NCBI RefSeq assembly: GCF_900129725.1 | Contig: NZ_FQWQ01000001.1 | Span: forward strand, 1,860,001 to 1,924,000 | DNA length: 64,000 nucleotides | DNA from: Chryseolinea serpens | GTDB lineage: Bacteria > Bacteroidota > Bacteroidia > Cytophagales > Cyclobacteriaceae | Reading direction: 5' to 3' | In this document: piece by piece, positions 1-9,447 of the stretch | How positions within the stretch are numbered: the stretch's first letter is position 1 | Layout: each line of letters opens with the position of its first letter | Made by a program: the position numbers and the translations under genes | Notes under the pieces: generated by a model | The model's input: the letters and a program-made list of their open reading frames with translations, nothing else | The model's database searches: none | Told to the model about the DNA's origin: nothing

Positions 1-337
1 GGACGTTCTGCTTTTCGGTTTCATAGGATTCCAGCGACTGGCAGATCATGATGCTGTAGCCATGGTGCGACGCCTCTTCCTGCATGCCGCTGATGGCCGA
101 GGAGAAGAAATGCAGCGCGATCTCCGGTACGATGATGCCCAAGGTGTTGGTGCGCTTGATGCGCAAGCTTTGCGCCACGCGGTTGGGTTCGTAGTGAAGT
201 TTTTCGGCCATCTCCAGCACGGCCTTTTTTGTCTCCGGGTTCACGTCGGGCGCACCCCGCAAGGCCCTCGACACCGTGGAGATGGAAATGTTCAGTTTAA
301 TGGCAATGTCACGGATGGTGGCTTGGGTATTTTTCAT
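1..337 (-). CDS. LacI-family transcriptional regulator (N-terminal part, runs off window)
   Basis: Reading leftward from an ATG at 337, the first 112 codons encode a LacI-type regulator. Residues 4-27 form the DNA-binding helix-turn-helix (QATIRDIAIKLNIS, then STVSRALRG), followed by the hinge-like stretch with YEPNRVAQSLR and the start of the periplasmic-binding-protein-like effector domain (TNTLGIIVPEI). The stop codon lies outside the window. The gene diverges from galK across 281 bp, so it is a natural candidate to control the galactose genes; that is inference, since no effector-binding residues are visible. A TACCTTTG box on the minus strand at 402-409 could be its -7 element. Confidence 0.93.
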   Translation of the reverse strand, partial: MKNTQATIRDIAIKLNISISTVSRALRGAPDVNPETKKAVLEMAEKLHYEPNRVAQSLRIKRTNTLGIIVPEIALHFFSSAISGMQEEASHHGYSIMICQSLESYETEKQNV

Positions 338-401
338 CTGCCTGTGCGGGGTATGTCGCGGGCGTTTTGATCGAAGCGGGGAGATCGCCGGCGGCCGTTC
401 T

Positions 402-409
402 CAAAGGTA
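402..409 (-). promoter_or_regulatory. Candidate -7 box of the LacI-type gene
   Basis: The minus strand reads TACCTTTG, an exact match to the Bacteroidota -7 consensus TAnnTTTG, 65 bp upstream of the regulator start. I found no convincing -33 TTG at the usual distance, so this is a half-supported promoter. Confidence 0.4.
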
Positions 410-415
410 TACAAA

Positions 416-429
416 TGATAACGTTGCCG
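416..429. promoter_or_regulatory. Candidate LacI-type operator
   Basis: TGATAACGTTGCCG has the central ACGT (CG step) typical of LacI-family operators, with a good left half and a weak right half. It sits in the galK/LacI divergent region just upstream of the regulator's -7 box. The assignment rests on pattern and position only. Confidence 0.3.
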
Positions 430-618
430 GAATCGTTTTTTCAAGAAAGCATTGTCCATCGGGCTGTTTATCTCGCGGAAGTGACCGTATTTAGCATCGC
501 TAAGTTAATAGTTTGGGTTAAATTTTAATTTGGCACTGATAGAAGGCCGCTGGCTGCGGGCCCTTTTCCCCAGCCACGCCTCTATCTCCCTAAACCATTT
601 TTTAATCGCTAACCGATC

Positions 619-1836
619 ATGAATCAGCCAAACGTGTTGACGCCAAAAGGACCCGAATTCCAACCTTCCGAAATCCGGAACAAGTTTTTAGAACGCTATA
701 AAACAGAACCGCTCCTGGTGCGCTCGCCGGGTCGGATCAACTTCATTGGCGAACACACCGACTACAACGAAGGCTTTGTGATGCCGGCCGCCATCGACCG
801 CGACATCCTGGTGGCCATCGGCGCCTCGGAAGACCCCCGGTCCACGCTGTATTCGGTGAAGCACGACGAGACCCTCGAGTTTGATGTGAAGCATCCCGAA
901 AAAGTAACGTTTCCATCCTGGGCCAACTACCTGCTGGGCGTGGTGCGCCAGTTTGTGGATAAGGGCTATGACGTGAAACCCATTCACGCCATCATCGATG
1001 GCAATGTGCCTACGGGTGCGGGACTGTCGTCGTCGGCGGCGCTGGAGTGTGGGTTTGCCTTTGCTTTGGATCACCTGCATGGGTTTGGGATCCCCAAACT
1101 CGAACTTATTCACATCGCCCAATGGTCGGAACATAACTATGTCGGGGTGAAATGCGGCATCATGGACCAGTTTTCGAGCATGATGGGTGCCGCCGGGAAA
1201 GCCTTTGTGCTGGACTGCCGTTCGCTGGCCTATGAATATTTTTCCCTCGATCTGAAAGACTATGCCATCGTGCTTTGTGATTCGATGGTGAAACACTCCC
1301 TTGCCAACACGGCCTACAACACGCGACGCGCCGAGTGCGAAAAAGGCGTATCGATCCTCAAGGCCCACTACCCGTCCATCCAAAGCCTGCGCGATGTCAC
1401 CCCCGACATGATCGAGGCGCACCGCGCGGAGTTTTCTCCCAAAGAATATGACCGCTGCACCTATGTAGTCGCCGAGAACCAACGCGTGCTGCTCGCGGCC
1501 GACGACCTGGCCAAGGGCAACCTGGCCTCCTTTGGTCAGCGCATGTACGAAACGCACGACGGACTATCGCGCCTTTATGAAGTGAGCTGTCTCGAACTGG
1601 ATTTCCTGGTGGATGAGGCCAAAAAATTTGGCGGTGTCATCGGCGCCCGCATGATGGGCGGAGGCTTTGGTGGCTGCACGATCAACCTCGTACAAAAGGG
1701 CCGCGTCAATGCCTTTATCGAGACGCTGAGCAGCGCCTATCGCAAAAACATTCACCGCGATATGCATGCCTACGTCGTGGCCCTGAAAGACGGCACCAGC
1801 GTTATTCCCACCATTGCCAAACCTTCCTTACTTTAA
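619..1836 (+). CDS. galK: Galactokinase
   Basis: The 405-residue product phosphorylates alpha-D-galactose to galactose-1-phosphate in the cytoplasm, the first committed Leloir step. It carries the galactokinase signature [12 protein letters not shown] at residues 38-49, the GHMP ATP-binding loop [13 protein letters not shown] at 131-143, and the glycine-rich C-terminal motif [11 protein letters not shown] near 345-355. Length matches the family. It is the first gene of a tight operon: galT follows after 8 bp and galM after a further 15 bp. A LacI-type regulator diverges upstream and probably controls it. No galE or sugar transporter is present in the window. Confidence 0.97.
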   Translation: MNQPNVLTPKGPEFQPSEIRNKFLERYKTEPLLVRSPGRINFIGEHTDYNEGFVMPAAIDRDILVAIGASEDPRSTLYSVKHDETLEFDVKHPEKVTFPSWANYLLGVVRQFVDKGYDVKPIHAIIDGNVPTGAGLSSSAALECGFAFALDHLHGFGIPKLELIHIAQWSEHNYVGVKCGIMDQFSSMMGAAGKAFVLDCRSLAYEYFSLDLKDYAIVLCDSMVKHSLANTAYNTRRAECEKGVSILKAHYPSIQSLRDVTPDMIEAHRAEFSPKEYDRCTYVVAENQRVLLAADDLAKGNLASFGQRMYETHDGLSRLYEVSCLELDFLVDEAKKFGGVIGARMMGGGFGGCTINLVQKGRVNAFIETLSSAYRKNIHRDMHAYVVALKDGTSVIPTIAKPSLL

Positions 1837-1844
1837 TTTCCCGT

Positions 1845-2891
1845 ATGGCTTTTGATGTTTCAGAACATTCTCACCGCAGATACAATCCGTTGACGGGTGA
1901 GTGGGTGCAGGTGTCGCCCCATCGCTCCAAACGCCCCTGGCAAGGACAGCAGGAAAAAACCGAAGGCGAAAGCATCCCGGCCTATGACCCCACGTGTTAT
2001 CTCTGCCCCGGCAACAAGCGCTCCAACGGCGAATACAACCCAACCTATACCGGCCCGTTCGCATTCACCAACGATTTTAGCGCCATCGTGGAACACGTTC
2101 CGGACGGCACGATCGACGACGGCTTGTTGCAGGCAAAAACAGAAAAAGGAATTTGCCGCGTGATCTGTTTTTCGCCGCGGCACGACCTCACCATTCCCGA
2201 AATGGAGGTAGACCACATCGCAGCCGTGGTGCGGTTGTGGCAGGACGAATATGCCACGCTGGGCAGCAAGCCTTTTGTGAACCATGTACAGATCTTCGAA
2301 AACAAAGGAACGGTCATGGGATGCTCCAACCCACACCCGCATGGACAGATCTGGAGCCAGGCGTCGGTGCCTGTGGAGCCGTTGAAAAAGCAGGAACACC
2401 AGTTGGCTTATTTTGAGCAGCACGGCAAAACCTTGTTGAGCGACTACCTGCAGCAGGAACACCGGGCGGCGCAGCGGATCGTTTTTGAAAATGATCATTT
2501 CGCAGCGTTGGTCCCGTTCTGGGCCACGTGGCCGTTCGAGACCATGATCGTCCCCAAACGCGCCATGGCCGCCATCACGGAGATGACACCCGCCGAAACC
2601 AACGCGTTTGCCGACGCCTATAAGCGCCTGACCACGCGCTACGATAATCTTTTCTCCGTATCTTTCCCCTATTCGGCGGGCATTCACCAGGCACCAACCG
2701 ACGGGAAAGCACACCCGGAGTGGCATTGGCATATGGTGTTTTATCCGCCGTTGTTGCGGTCGGCTACGGTGAAGAAATTTATGGTGGGGTATGAGATGTT
2801 GGCCAATCCGCAGCGCGATATTACGCCGGAATCCAGCGCCGAACGGCTGCGTTCGCTGTCGGAGGTTCACTATAAAAAAGGAAAATACTAA
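1845..2891 (+). CDS. galT: Galactose-1-phosphate uridylyltransferase
   Basis: This 348-residue enzyme exchanges UMP between UDP-glucose and galactose-1-phosphate. The active-site motif HPHGQIW lies at residues 164-170, with the nucleophilic histidine at 166, exactly as in the E. coli numbering. Likely zinc ligands are C51 and C54 (CYLC), H113 and H164. The N-terminal [17 protein letters not shown] stretch is also typical of the family. The start is 8 bp after galK, indicating co-transcription. Confidence 0.97.
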   Translation: MAFDVSEHSHRRYNPLTGEWVQVSPHRSKRPWQGQQEKTEGESIPAYDPTCYLCPGNKRSNGEYNPTYTGPFAFTNDFSAIVEHVPDGTIDDGLLQAKTEKGICRVICFSPRHDLTIPEMEVDHIAAVVRLWQDEYATLGSKPFVNHVQIFENKGTVMGCSNPHPHGQIWSQASVPVEPLKKQEHQLAYFEQHGKTLLSDYLQQEHRAAQRIVFENDHFAALVPFWATWPFETMIVPKRAMAAITEMTPAETNAFADAYKRLTTRYDNLFSVSFPYSAGIHQAPTDGKAHPEWHWHMVFYPPLLRSATVKKFMVGYEMLANPQRDITPESSAERLRSLSEVHYKKGKY

Positions 2892-2906
2892 CCCCAGCCC
2901 TTTGCT

Positions 2907-4088
2907 ATGAGAAAATACCTGCTTTATTTGCCTGTAGGCCTTGCCGTAATGCTTATGACGAATTCGTGCAAACCCAAAACGGACCAACCCGCCGAAACCC
3001 AAGCCGTTGACTCGGCAGCCCATGGTCCCTCCGTTAGTGAGGCTCCCTACGGCACGCTGCCCGACGGCACCGCGGTGACGTTGTATACGCTGAAAAACAC
3101 CCAAGGCACGGAAATGACCGTGACCAACTACGGCGGCTTGATCACCACCCTGAAAACGGCCGACAAGAACGGCACCTTCGAAGACATCGTCCTCGGTTAT
3201 GATTCCCTGCAGGGCTATCTGAAAGCCTCTCCCTTTTTTGGCGCGCTGGTGGGCCGCTATGGCAACCGCATCGCCAAAGGCAAATTTACCCTCGACGGCA
3301 AAACTTATAGCCTGGCCGTTAACAACGGCCCCAATGCCTTGCACGGCGGAGTGAAAGGGTTCGACAAGGTGGTATGGACCGCTACCCCCTCCACCTCGGC
3401 CGATGGTGCTTCCCTCAAGCTCACCTACCTGAGCAAAGACATGGAAGAAGGCTATCCCGGCAACCTGCAGGTGGAAGTGAACTACACGCTCACCAACGCC
3501 AACGAATTAAAGCTCGACTATAAGGCCACCACCGACAAGAAAACGGTGTTGAACCTGACCCAACATACCTATTTCAATTTGTCGGGCAACACCAAGACCG
3601 ACATCCTCGGCCACACGCTCACGCTGGCTGCCTCCAAATTTGTTCCCGTAGACAAAGGCCTCATCCCCACTGGAAAATTGCAAGACGTGAAAGGCACGCC
3701 TTTCGATTTCCTGACACCCCACAGAGTAGGCGAGCGCATCAACGACGACAAAGATCCCCAAATCAAGATGGGTGGCGGCTACGACCACTGCTGGGTGCTC
3801 GATAAAACCGGCCCCGGCCTCACGCCCTTCGCCACCCTCTACGACTCGGCCAGCGGCCGCTTCCTGGAAGGGTTCACCACCGAACCGGCAGTTCAATTCT
3901 ATACTGGCAATTTCCTGGATGGTTCCATCACCGGCAAACACAACACCACTTATGCCAAGCGCTACGGCCTCTGCCTGGAAACAGAACACTACCCCGATTC
4001 ACCCAACCAACCTCAGTTCCCCACAACGGTGTTGAACCCGGGTGAGACCTACACCTCTCAAACCGTCTTCAAGTTCTCGACAAAATAA
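2907..4088 (+). CDS. galM: Aldose 1-epimerase (galactose mutarotase), lipoprotein form
   Basis: The 393-residue protein interconverts alpha and beta anomers of galactose, supplying galactokinase with its substrate. It begins with a lipoprotein signal (hydrophobic stretch then MTNSC, lipid cysteine at 21), so it should act in the periplasm or on a membrane rather than in the cytosol like E. coli GalM. Family motifs include NALHGG, the catalytic-histidine region LTQHTYFNLSG, and a C-terminal LCLETEHYPDSPN that supplies the catalytic glutamate. It is the last gene of the gal operon, 15 bp after galT, followed by a strong terminator. Confidence 0.95.
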   Translation: MRKYLLYLPVGLAVMLMTNSCKPKTDQPAETQAVDSAAHGPSVSEAPYGTLPDGTAVTLYTLKNTQGTEMTVTNYGGLITTLKTADKNGTFEDIVLGYDSLQGYLKASPFFGALVGRYGNRIAKGKFTLDGKTYSLAVNNGPNALHGGVKGFDKVVWTATPSTSADGASLKLTYLSKDMEEGYPGNLQVEVNYTLTNANELKLDYKATTDKKTVLNLTQHTYFNLSGNTKTDILGHTLTLAASKFVPVDKGLIPTGKLQDVKGTPFDFLTPHRVGERINDDKDPQIKMGGGYDHCWVLDKTGPGLTPFATLYDSASGRFLEGFTTEPAVQFYTGNFLDGSITGKHNTTYAKRYGLCLETEHYPDSPNQPQFPTTVLNPGETYTSQTVFKFSTK

Positions 4089-4110
4089 AAGAACCTTTCA
4101 AGTCATAAAA

Positions 4111-4146
4111 AAAGAAGCTGCCTCGAAAGGGCAGCTTCTTTTTTTT
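4111..4146 (+). terminator. Rho-independent terminator of the gal operon
   Basis: A 12-bp perfect stem (4111-4122 with 4130-4141) encloses the 7-nt loop TCGAAAG and ends in an uninterrupted T-run, 22 bp after the galM stop. Confidence 0.93.
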
Positions 4147-4184
4147 GAAGGTGTTCAGCGATAAAGCGCAGTGGCCCGAATTGT

Positions 4185-4244
4185 TCAGGGCTAAAGCCCT
4201 CTATGGATTTTCGCTGTTAACCCCAGCCTAAGGGCTGGGGTCAA
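4185..4244 (+). repeat. REP-like palindromic unit, copy A
   Basis: The unit has two parts: AGGGCTAAAGCCCT, a short palindrome, then about 20 bp later CCCCAGCCTAAGGGCTGGGG, a longer palindrome. Copies B and C nearby share the same two-part layout, so this is a repeat family and not only a hairpin. Confidence 0.75.
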
Positions 4245-4296
4245 CATAAATACCTTTGCAGCTCATCGGAGATCAAGATCAGCCTCGACATCAATC

Positions 4297-4359
4297 GTCA
4301 GGGCTAAAGCCTCTCACGGATGTATGGCCTAAACCCTGGCCTAAAGACCAGGGTTATTC
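4297..4359 (+). repeat. REP-like palindromic unit, copy B
   Basis: This has the same orientation as copy A: GTCAGGGCTAAAGCCT, then AACCCTGGCCTAAAGACCAG and GGTTATT. It begins about 50 bp after copy A ends. Confidence 0.75.
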
Positions 4360-4454
4360 AGTTCCGAACCATCCGCTGAAGCTCAACATAAACGTCAGCC
4401 TTACTCTTATCGAACGATCCTGGCTCCTCAGTCAAAGCGCCAAACCACAAATCG

Positions 4455-4515
4455 AATAACCCTGGCCTTTAGGCCAGGGTTATTGAGATAATGCACGAAG
4501 GGCTTTAGCCCTGAC
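4455..4515 (-). repeat. REP-like palindromic unit, copy C (inverted)
   Basis: Read on the minus strand, this unit has AGTCAGGGCTAAAGCCCT followed by the perfect palindrome AACCCTGGCCTAAAGG-CCAGGGTT. It is inverted relative to copies A and B, as in composite REP arrangements. It lies 26 bp beyond the stop codon of the leftward GH5-like gene, so it could also terminate that transcript. Confidence 0.75.
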
Positions 4516-4540
4516 TTTCGGGCGACGCTTCTGGAATTGA

Positions 4541-5674
4541 TCACTTCTTCCCCGTCAAAGACTTTATCAAATCCACTTCTTCTTTCTTATAAGGCTTTCC
4601 ATCCTTCCTGAAAATATCATGAAACCACAATTTAGGTTCCCCACCTTTCGGCATCGGGTTGTTCCACGCATAAATCGTATTGGTCTTCCCGGAAACAAAT
4701 CCCCAGTTATACGCACCGATATTCTCTTTCTTCAACATAGGCATGACGTTGCTAAACAAACTGCCCCGTGTGCGCGCCATGTATTCCGTGCAAATCAAAG
4801 GGCGTCCATACGCTTTCAAGCTATCGATCAATTTTTGATGCTCCTCGGGCACGTCATAGTTATGATACGTGATCACGTCGGAGTTGGCCAGTTGGTATTT
4901 ATTCAAATCCACCAAATCTCCTGCCCACACACCAGACGACAAAGGCTGCGAAGGATTTACTTCACGTCCCCATTGGAACATCTTTTCTAACAGCGGCAGC
5001 GATTTGTTTTTATTGTTGCTGTTGCCTGGTTCATTATACAAATCCCAAAGCACAATGCGCTTGTCGTCTTTGAAATGCGTGAGCACGTCCTTGGTGTATT
5101 TTTCGAGCGTGGCCAACTGAGTGGAGTCGAATGAGGTATGGGTGGTGTCGGCGAAGATGCGCGGGCCGGGGTCGCGGACCCAGCCGGAGTTGTGAATGCC
5201 GGTTTTGGGTTCGGGTTGTTTGCCGGATTGGTATTCGGGGTTCCAGCAATCATCCAGGAACACAAACAGTGTGGAGACGTGGTGTTTGTCGGCGATGGTG
5301 AGGTAGGTGTTCATGCGGTCTTTGAAACCCGCCGGATCCACTTCCCACGCCAGGTGGTGCAGGTACACGCGCATGGAGTTCATGCCGATGGACTCCGCCC
5401 AACCCAACTCGCGGTTGATGGTGGCCGTGTCGAACGATTCGGCCTGCCACATTTCCAATTGGTTGATGGCCGTGCTGGGAATAAAGTCGCTGCCGCGCAG
5501 CCAGCCCCATTGGGCATACCAGGCGTTGGCTTGTTCTTTTGTCCATACCTCGCGCACGGTCTTCACCGTGTCGGCTGCTATCGCGTCGGCCGGTTTTTCT
5601 TTTTTCGAGCACGACAGCAGGGCAAGTGCTATACAAAATGAGAGGAAGGGAATGGTTTTAAAAGTATGCTTCAT
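4541..5674 (-). CDS. GH5-like (clan A) glycoside hydrolase lipoprotein
   Basis: The 377-residue protein starts with a lipoprotein signal (LALLSC, cysteine 22) and continues as a TIM-barrel hydrolase of the cellulase family type. The likely acid/base is E215 in LYNEPGN and the likely nucleophile E297 in ICTEYMAR; both lie at strand ends as in clan GH-A. Substrate cannot be read from sequence; related Bacteroidota proteins are often named cellulase or 1,4-beta-xylanase. It is the last gene of a leftward three-gene cluster with GH172 and a glutaminase-A-like protein (95 bp gap), so a role in degrading one shared glycan is plausible. Confidence 0.8.
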   Translation of the reverse strand: MKHTFKTIPFLSFCIALALLSCSKKEKPADAIAADTVKTVREVWTKEQANAWYAQWGWLRGSDFIPSTAINQLEMWQAESFDTATINRELGWAESIGMNSMRVYLHHLAWEVDPAGFKDRMNTYLTIADKHHVSTLFVFLDDCWNPEYQSGKQPEPKTGIHNSGWVRDPGPRIFADTTHTSFDSTQLATLEKYTKDVLTHFKDDKRIVLWDLYNEPGNSNNKNKSLPLLEKMFQWGREVNPSQPLSSGVWAGDLVDLNKYQLANSDVITYHNYDVPEEHQKLIDSLKAYGRPLICTEYMARTRGSLFSNVMPMLKKENIGAYNWGFVSGKTNTIYAWNNPMPKGGEPKLWFHDIFRKDGKPYKKEEVDLIKSLTGKK

Positions 5675-5769
5675 GTTAAATGATTCGTTGATAAAATACG
5701 AGATTGATACTCTGCAATATAAGTTGATTCAAGATACTCGTCTACTGATTTAGGATGCGCGGCATCCGT

Positions 5770-6915
5770 TCAATTCACTTCCAGGTCATTCTTCGCCGGC
5801 AACTTTGGAAAAGGAGCATGGGGCTCGGTTTGATACCAATATACCACCGCGCTGATGTCGGACTGTTGCGGCAAGTAGCGTCCCTCGCTGCGCCAGCCCA
5901 GGTCCTGGATGGTCACTTTCAGATCTTTTTCAAAACGGATGGGGTCCATGATGTGCCAGCGATACAAACCGAAACGCTGCTGTGAGGTGTAGACACCGTC
6001 GGGGCGGATCACCTGGTGAAGGCCTGTGTAGGCGGTGGAAAATTCCTGGTATTGGTGGGTCTTCCGGTTCTCGAAATTATAGGAGCCGCAGAAATAATCT
6101 TCCGTGCCCGTGCCGGCGATCGTGGGAAACTTGGTGTCGCCATCCATAAAAAATTTGATCTCGCCTTCGCCCCACCAGCCGTTGTTGTTCACACCCCAGG
6201 CCAGGTAGGTGCCCACATATTGTCCTTTGCCTTTCACACCGTCGATGAGCGTGAAGAGGGAGCCCTTGGTGGGATTGCTGCGGCGGAATTGGGCGTGAAG
6301 ATAGGCGGCATCGGCAGGGACATCCGTGAGCGTGTAGTCCACCTGGTAGTACAACGTCATCTTTTCGGCGGCGATGTTCTCCATCGTGATCTTGCATTTT
6401 TTGCGGAAGGGCATCGACCAATAACAATTGAATGCACTGCCCGGGTTGACGGTGACGGCCATTGAATTCAAGTGGGCATATTCACCCCATCCCATGCCAA
6501 AGAAATCGCCGACGGGCACTTCGATGGAAGGCTCTTTTTCATCGTCCCAATAAAAGCGAAGAATGGAGTAGCGCCAGTTGCCCGTGGGCGTGATCCAGAT
6601 GTGTTGCACGGCGCCGGAGCCTGTGATCTCGGCCATGGTGTAGGTCTGCCCCGGTTCGATCACCACGAAAGGATTCACCTTCCATCCCTGGCCAAGGTCG
6701 CGCGCTGCGTTGCGGGCACTGCCCTGCTCCAGTGTGGCGGCGCCGCCTTTGCCGGGCTCACCCGTGGGATTTTCGGCGCAGATGGAACGGGTCTTCGCAT
6801 TGGACAAGCGAGAGAGATTGCCCAGGTTCATCTCGAGCCCGTTGAAATTGGAGGACTGCGCCATGACGGACGCTGCCAGGAAAGACAGCGCCATCAGGCT
6901 GGTAATTTTTTTCAT
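5770..6915 (-). CDS. GH172 (DUF2961) family glycoside hydrolase
   Basis: The start chosen is the ATG giving MKKITSLMALSFLAASVMAQ, a clean signal peptide; longer in-frame starts at 6921 and 6960 only add residues before it. The 381-residue product has the DUF2961/GH172 hallmarks GSGAVQHIWIT, LRFYWDDEKEPSIEVPVGDFFG, GGEIKFF-like (WWGEGEIKFFMDGD) and TEDYFCGSYNF. Characterised GH172 members act on alpha-D-fructofuranosyl or alpha-D-arabinofuranosyl linkages, including difructose dianhydride. It should be periplasmic. It lies 87 bp after the glutaminase-A-like gene and 95 bp before the GH5-like gene on the same strand. Confidence 0.9.
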   Translation of the reverse strand: MKKITSLMALSFLAASVMAQSSNFNGLEMNLGNLSRLSNAKTRSICAENPTGEPGKGGAATLEQGSARNAARDLGQGWKVNPFVVIEPGQTYTMAEITGSGAVQHIWITPTGNWRYSILRFYWDDEKEPSIEVPVGDFFGMGWGEYAHLNSMAVTVNPGSAFNCYWSMPFRKKCKITMENIAAEKMTLYYQVDYTLTDVPADAAYLHAQFRRSNPTKGSLFTLIDGVKGKGQYVGTYLAWGVNNNGWWGEGEIKFFMDGDTKFPTIAGTGTEDYFCGSYNFENRKTHQYQEFSTAYTGLHQVIRPDGVYTSQQRFGLYRWHIMDPIRFEKDLKVTIQDLGWRSEGRYLPQQSDISAVVYWYQTEPHAPFPKLPAKNDLEVN

Positions 6916-7002
6916 AAGCATAAGCGTTCTGGTTTTCCCTAAGATAATTATTCCAGGCATTTCGCCTGTTATGTACCCCAGGGCTTTCGCAGCGCTTCCT
7001 GC

Positions 7003-9447
7003 TTACTTATCCAACAACTTTATAAAATATCCACCCACCACGCTGCGGGCCTGGAACCCGACTTGTCGTCCATCCAAGGTCTCGTGCCAGTCGCTCAACG
7101 GCACGCGGGTGGGCGTTTCGGTGGCGTAGTGATACACCGGTTTTACCAGCGCCTCAAAATCTTTCCGGTTATCCGCCAGGGTGGCGGTCCACAGGATCCA
7201 ATCCGACTTGGTGTAGGTCTTGCGGCTGTCGAGGGGCAGGCCGAAGGCATTTTGTTTGGTGAGATAATATTTCACTTCCGTAGCGTAGACTTCTTTCGGG
7301 AATAGCTCCAGGCCCAGCAGTTTGTCCCACACGAGATTATATTTCTGACTCCACGTTCCCGGTTGGCCAAAGGCCAGGGTATAGTGGTTGCCATCGGCGG
7401 CGAGCGGCATCCATTTCAGTGCCAGGTCTTTTGCCAGGGCCTTGTATTTCGTGGCGGTCGCGGTCTCGCCAAGGGCCGCGGCCATTTGCGCATAGGCGCC
7501 GATGCCCACGATGGCTTTCACCGACAGGTTGGCGTTGCGCGCCAGGTGGCCCGCAAAGTCGTCGGTGCACAATTGGTTGCCGGGGTCGAAACCATCTTTC
7601 TCCAGGAACTGTACCCATTGCGTGAGGGTAGCCCAATGCTTGCGCGCATAGGCCGGGTTGCCTTCCGCTTTGGCGATGGCGGCCGTGAGAATGATCATGT
7701 TGCCCGACTCTTCCACGGGCATGTCCTCGCCATAGGTCTGGCCGTTGGCCAGCGGGTAGGTGCCCAGGTCGTGGGCCGCGAAGGGCTTCGCCCATTTCCC
7801 GGACTCGCTGTAATAGAAAATGCCATTGAGCATTCCCTTCAACAAATCGGGATTGTAGACCAGGAACAACGGCGCCGAGGGATAGGTAACGTCCACGGTA
7901 TTGATAGACCCGTTGCTAAAGTTCTCCTTCGACAGAAAAAGAATATCTCCTTGCGGGCTCTTCACCAACTGATGGGCGGCAATCGCCTGCCGATAGGCCA
8001 TCACGCACAGCTTGGCATATTCTTCGCCTCCGGCGCGCAGGGCGTCGGCAAAAAGTTTTTCGTCAAACGTTTTACAAGCCGATTGGATGGACCGGAAATC
8101 TTTCCAGGCCTTGCTCACCACTTGCGGGAGCGTTGCCCCGTCTTTGCTCCACCAGGCTTTCAGATTTTGGTTGAAGTATTGGATGGCATCGCCGTCGTCG
8201 TAGGCCAGCATAAGGGTCTTGTCAACGGCTGTGCTACTGATCGTGCCCACATCAAAGAATGTGTTCAGCCAGAGCGACGTGCCCGTAACGGATGGCTTGC
8301 CGGCAGAAGGCTTGGTAGCAGCGAATCCTTTTAGCAGCTCGTCGATCGAGGAAATGGTTTGCCACGGTTTTTCATTGTCGGCGGCCACCGCATAGGCATA
8401 GCCCCAATCGATGCGCACATCGTCGCCTTTTCGTTTCAGGACCGGTTGCTCCACGGTGCCGGCCTTCAACCATTGAAAGCCTCCCTCCGCTTTGCGCTCG
8501 GCCACCACGGGTTGCTTCGCCGAGTTCACCGCCAGGTTGGAAGACGCACTGAGGTTCAGTTGCACCGCGTGTTGCTTGTTGTCGGTGGAGCGAACGCTCA
8601 CGTTGACGTAGGACACGGGGCGCGACAGCAGGTCGAGGTCGCTCATTAAGAGCGGGCTTAGGAAGGTGAGGTCCAGGGCCACCGGGCCGCATTGGAACGT
8701 GTACTTGGTTTGGGTGGCCGTGACCCGCACCGCGGTCTGCACGGCGGGTGTCAGTTCCTTGGGGGACTCTTGTCTCGCGAAACCGGCGTCGATCCAGGCG
8801 TTGCCTCTCGGGTTGATGCAATGCATGGCCAACACGTTCCGGCCTTTCACGAGCTTGCTCTTCACGGCGTCGGAAACCGGATAGGTTGTGTAGTCGCCGG
8901 TCCAGCAATTTTCGCAGCTGTATACTTTCTCGCCGTTCAGGTAAACCTCCACATCGTCGTCGTGGCGGAGTTGGAGGAGTAGTTTTTCGAAGGATGTGCT
9001 TTCTTTAAAATCGAATGTGCGTCGCACCCAGATCTCCGGCGATGACCAGACGGTGGCCGGGTTGGCTTCGGGTGTGCCGAACGGCGCTTTGCCGGCGGTC
9101 CAGGTGGCATCGTCGAACTTGGGATCCATCCAACCATCACCGGGTTTTTGTTCTGTGTAGCGGCAATCGTAGGGCTTGGTTTCGCCCGTGGGCAGAACGT
9201 CCAGCAGCGGGTACTCGGGTTGGCCCAGGAAGTTGTATATTTTTCCATCCACCTTGATCAACCCCAGCAACGCCTGCGGCTTGCCCGTCCAATGCCGGGT
9301 AGGGCCTTCGTTGACGCGGTCGGTGAAAGACCAGAGGCTGAAGTAGGGATTGTGGGTCACTAACGGGTAGGCTGGAGCCTTGTCCACCTGGGCTTGCAGG
9401 CTGGTGGCCACGACCATGAAAAGGAAGAAAGGTATAAAGCGCATCAT
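7003..9447 (-). CDS. Glutaminase-A-like protein (DUF4964/DUF5127/DUF4965/DUF1793)
   Basis: This 814-residue secreted protein (signal peptide [20 protein letters not shown]) has the architecture called glutaminase A in fungi: an N-terminal DUF4964 region ([13 protein letters not shown]), a DUF5127-type beta domain, DUF4965, and a C-terminal all-alpha barrel (DUF1793, with [25 protein letters not shown] and [12 protein letters not shown]). An inserted jelly-roll resembling the GH2 sugar-binding domain (about residues 100-220, WVRRTFDF and [13 protein letters not shown]) suggests carbohydrate binding. In Bacteroidota these proteins sit among glycosidases, so I doubt a real glutaminase role. It heads the leftward cluster with GH172 and the GH5-like enzyme. 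Confidence 0.88.
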   Translation of the reverse strand: MMRFIPFFLFMVVATSLQAQVDKAPAYPLVTHNPYFSLWSFTDRVNEGPTRHWTGKPQALLGLIKVDGKIYNFLGQPEYPLLDVLPTGETKPYDCRYTEQKPGDGWMDPKFDDATWTAGKAPFGTPEANPATVWSSPEIWVRRTFDFKESTSFEKLLLQLRHDDDVEVYLNGEKVYSCENCWTGDYTTYPVSDAVKSKLVKGRNVLAMHCINPRGNAWIDAGFARQESPKELTPAVQTAVRVTATQTKYTFQCGPVALDLTFLSPLLMSDLDLLSRPVSYVNVSVRSTDNKQHAVQLNLSASSNLAVNSAKQPVVAERKAEGGFQWLKAGTVEQPVLKRKGDDVRIDWGYAYAVAADNEKPWQTISSIDELLKGFAATKPSAGKPSVTGTSLWLNTFFDVGTISSTAVDKTLMLAYDDGDAIQYFNQNLKAWWSKDGATLPQVVSKAWKDFRSIQSACKTFDEKLFADALRAGGEEYAKLCVMAYRQAIAAHQLVKSPQGDILFLSKENFSNGSINTVDVTYPSAPLFLVYNPDLLKGMLNGIFYYSESGKWAKPFAAHDLGTYPLANGQTYGEDMPVEESGNMIILTAAIAKAEGNPAYARKHWATLTQWVQFLEKDGFDPGNQLCTDDFAGHLARNANLSVKAIVGIGAYAQMAAALGETATATKYKALAKDLALKWMPLAADGNHYTLAFGQPGTWSQKYNLVWDKLLGLELFPKEVYATEVKYYLTKQNAFGLPLDSRKTYTKSDWILWTATLADNRKDFEALVKPVYHYATETPTRVPLSDWHETLDGRQVGFQARSVVGGYFIKLLDK

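Noticed and set aside
688-1557. 289-residue frame antisense to galK
   Set aside because: It is a shadow of the strongly supported galactokinase gene; similar long shadows occur antisense to galT and other GC-rich genes.
4089-4540. Possible CRISPR-like array after the gal operon
   Set aside because: Units are palindromic, only three in number, and one is inverted; there are no regular spacers or cas genes.
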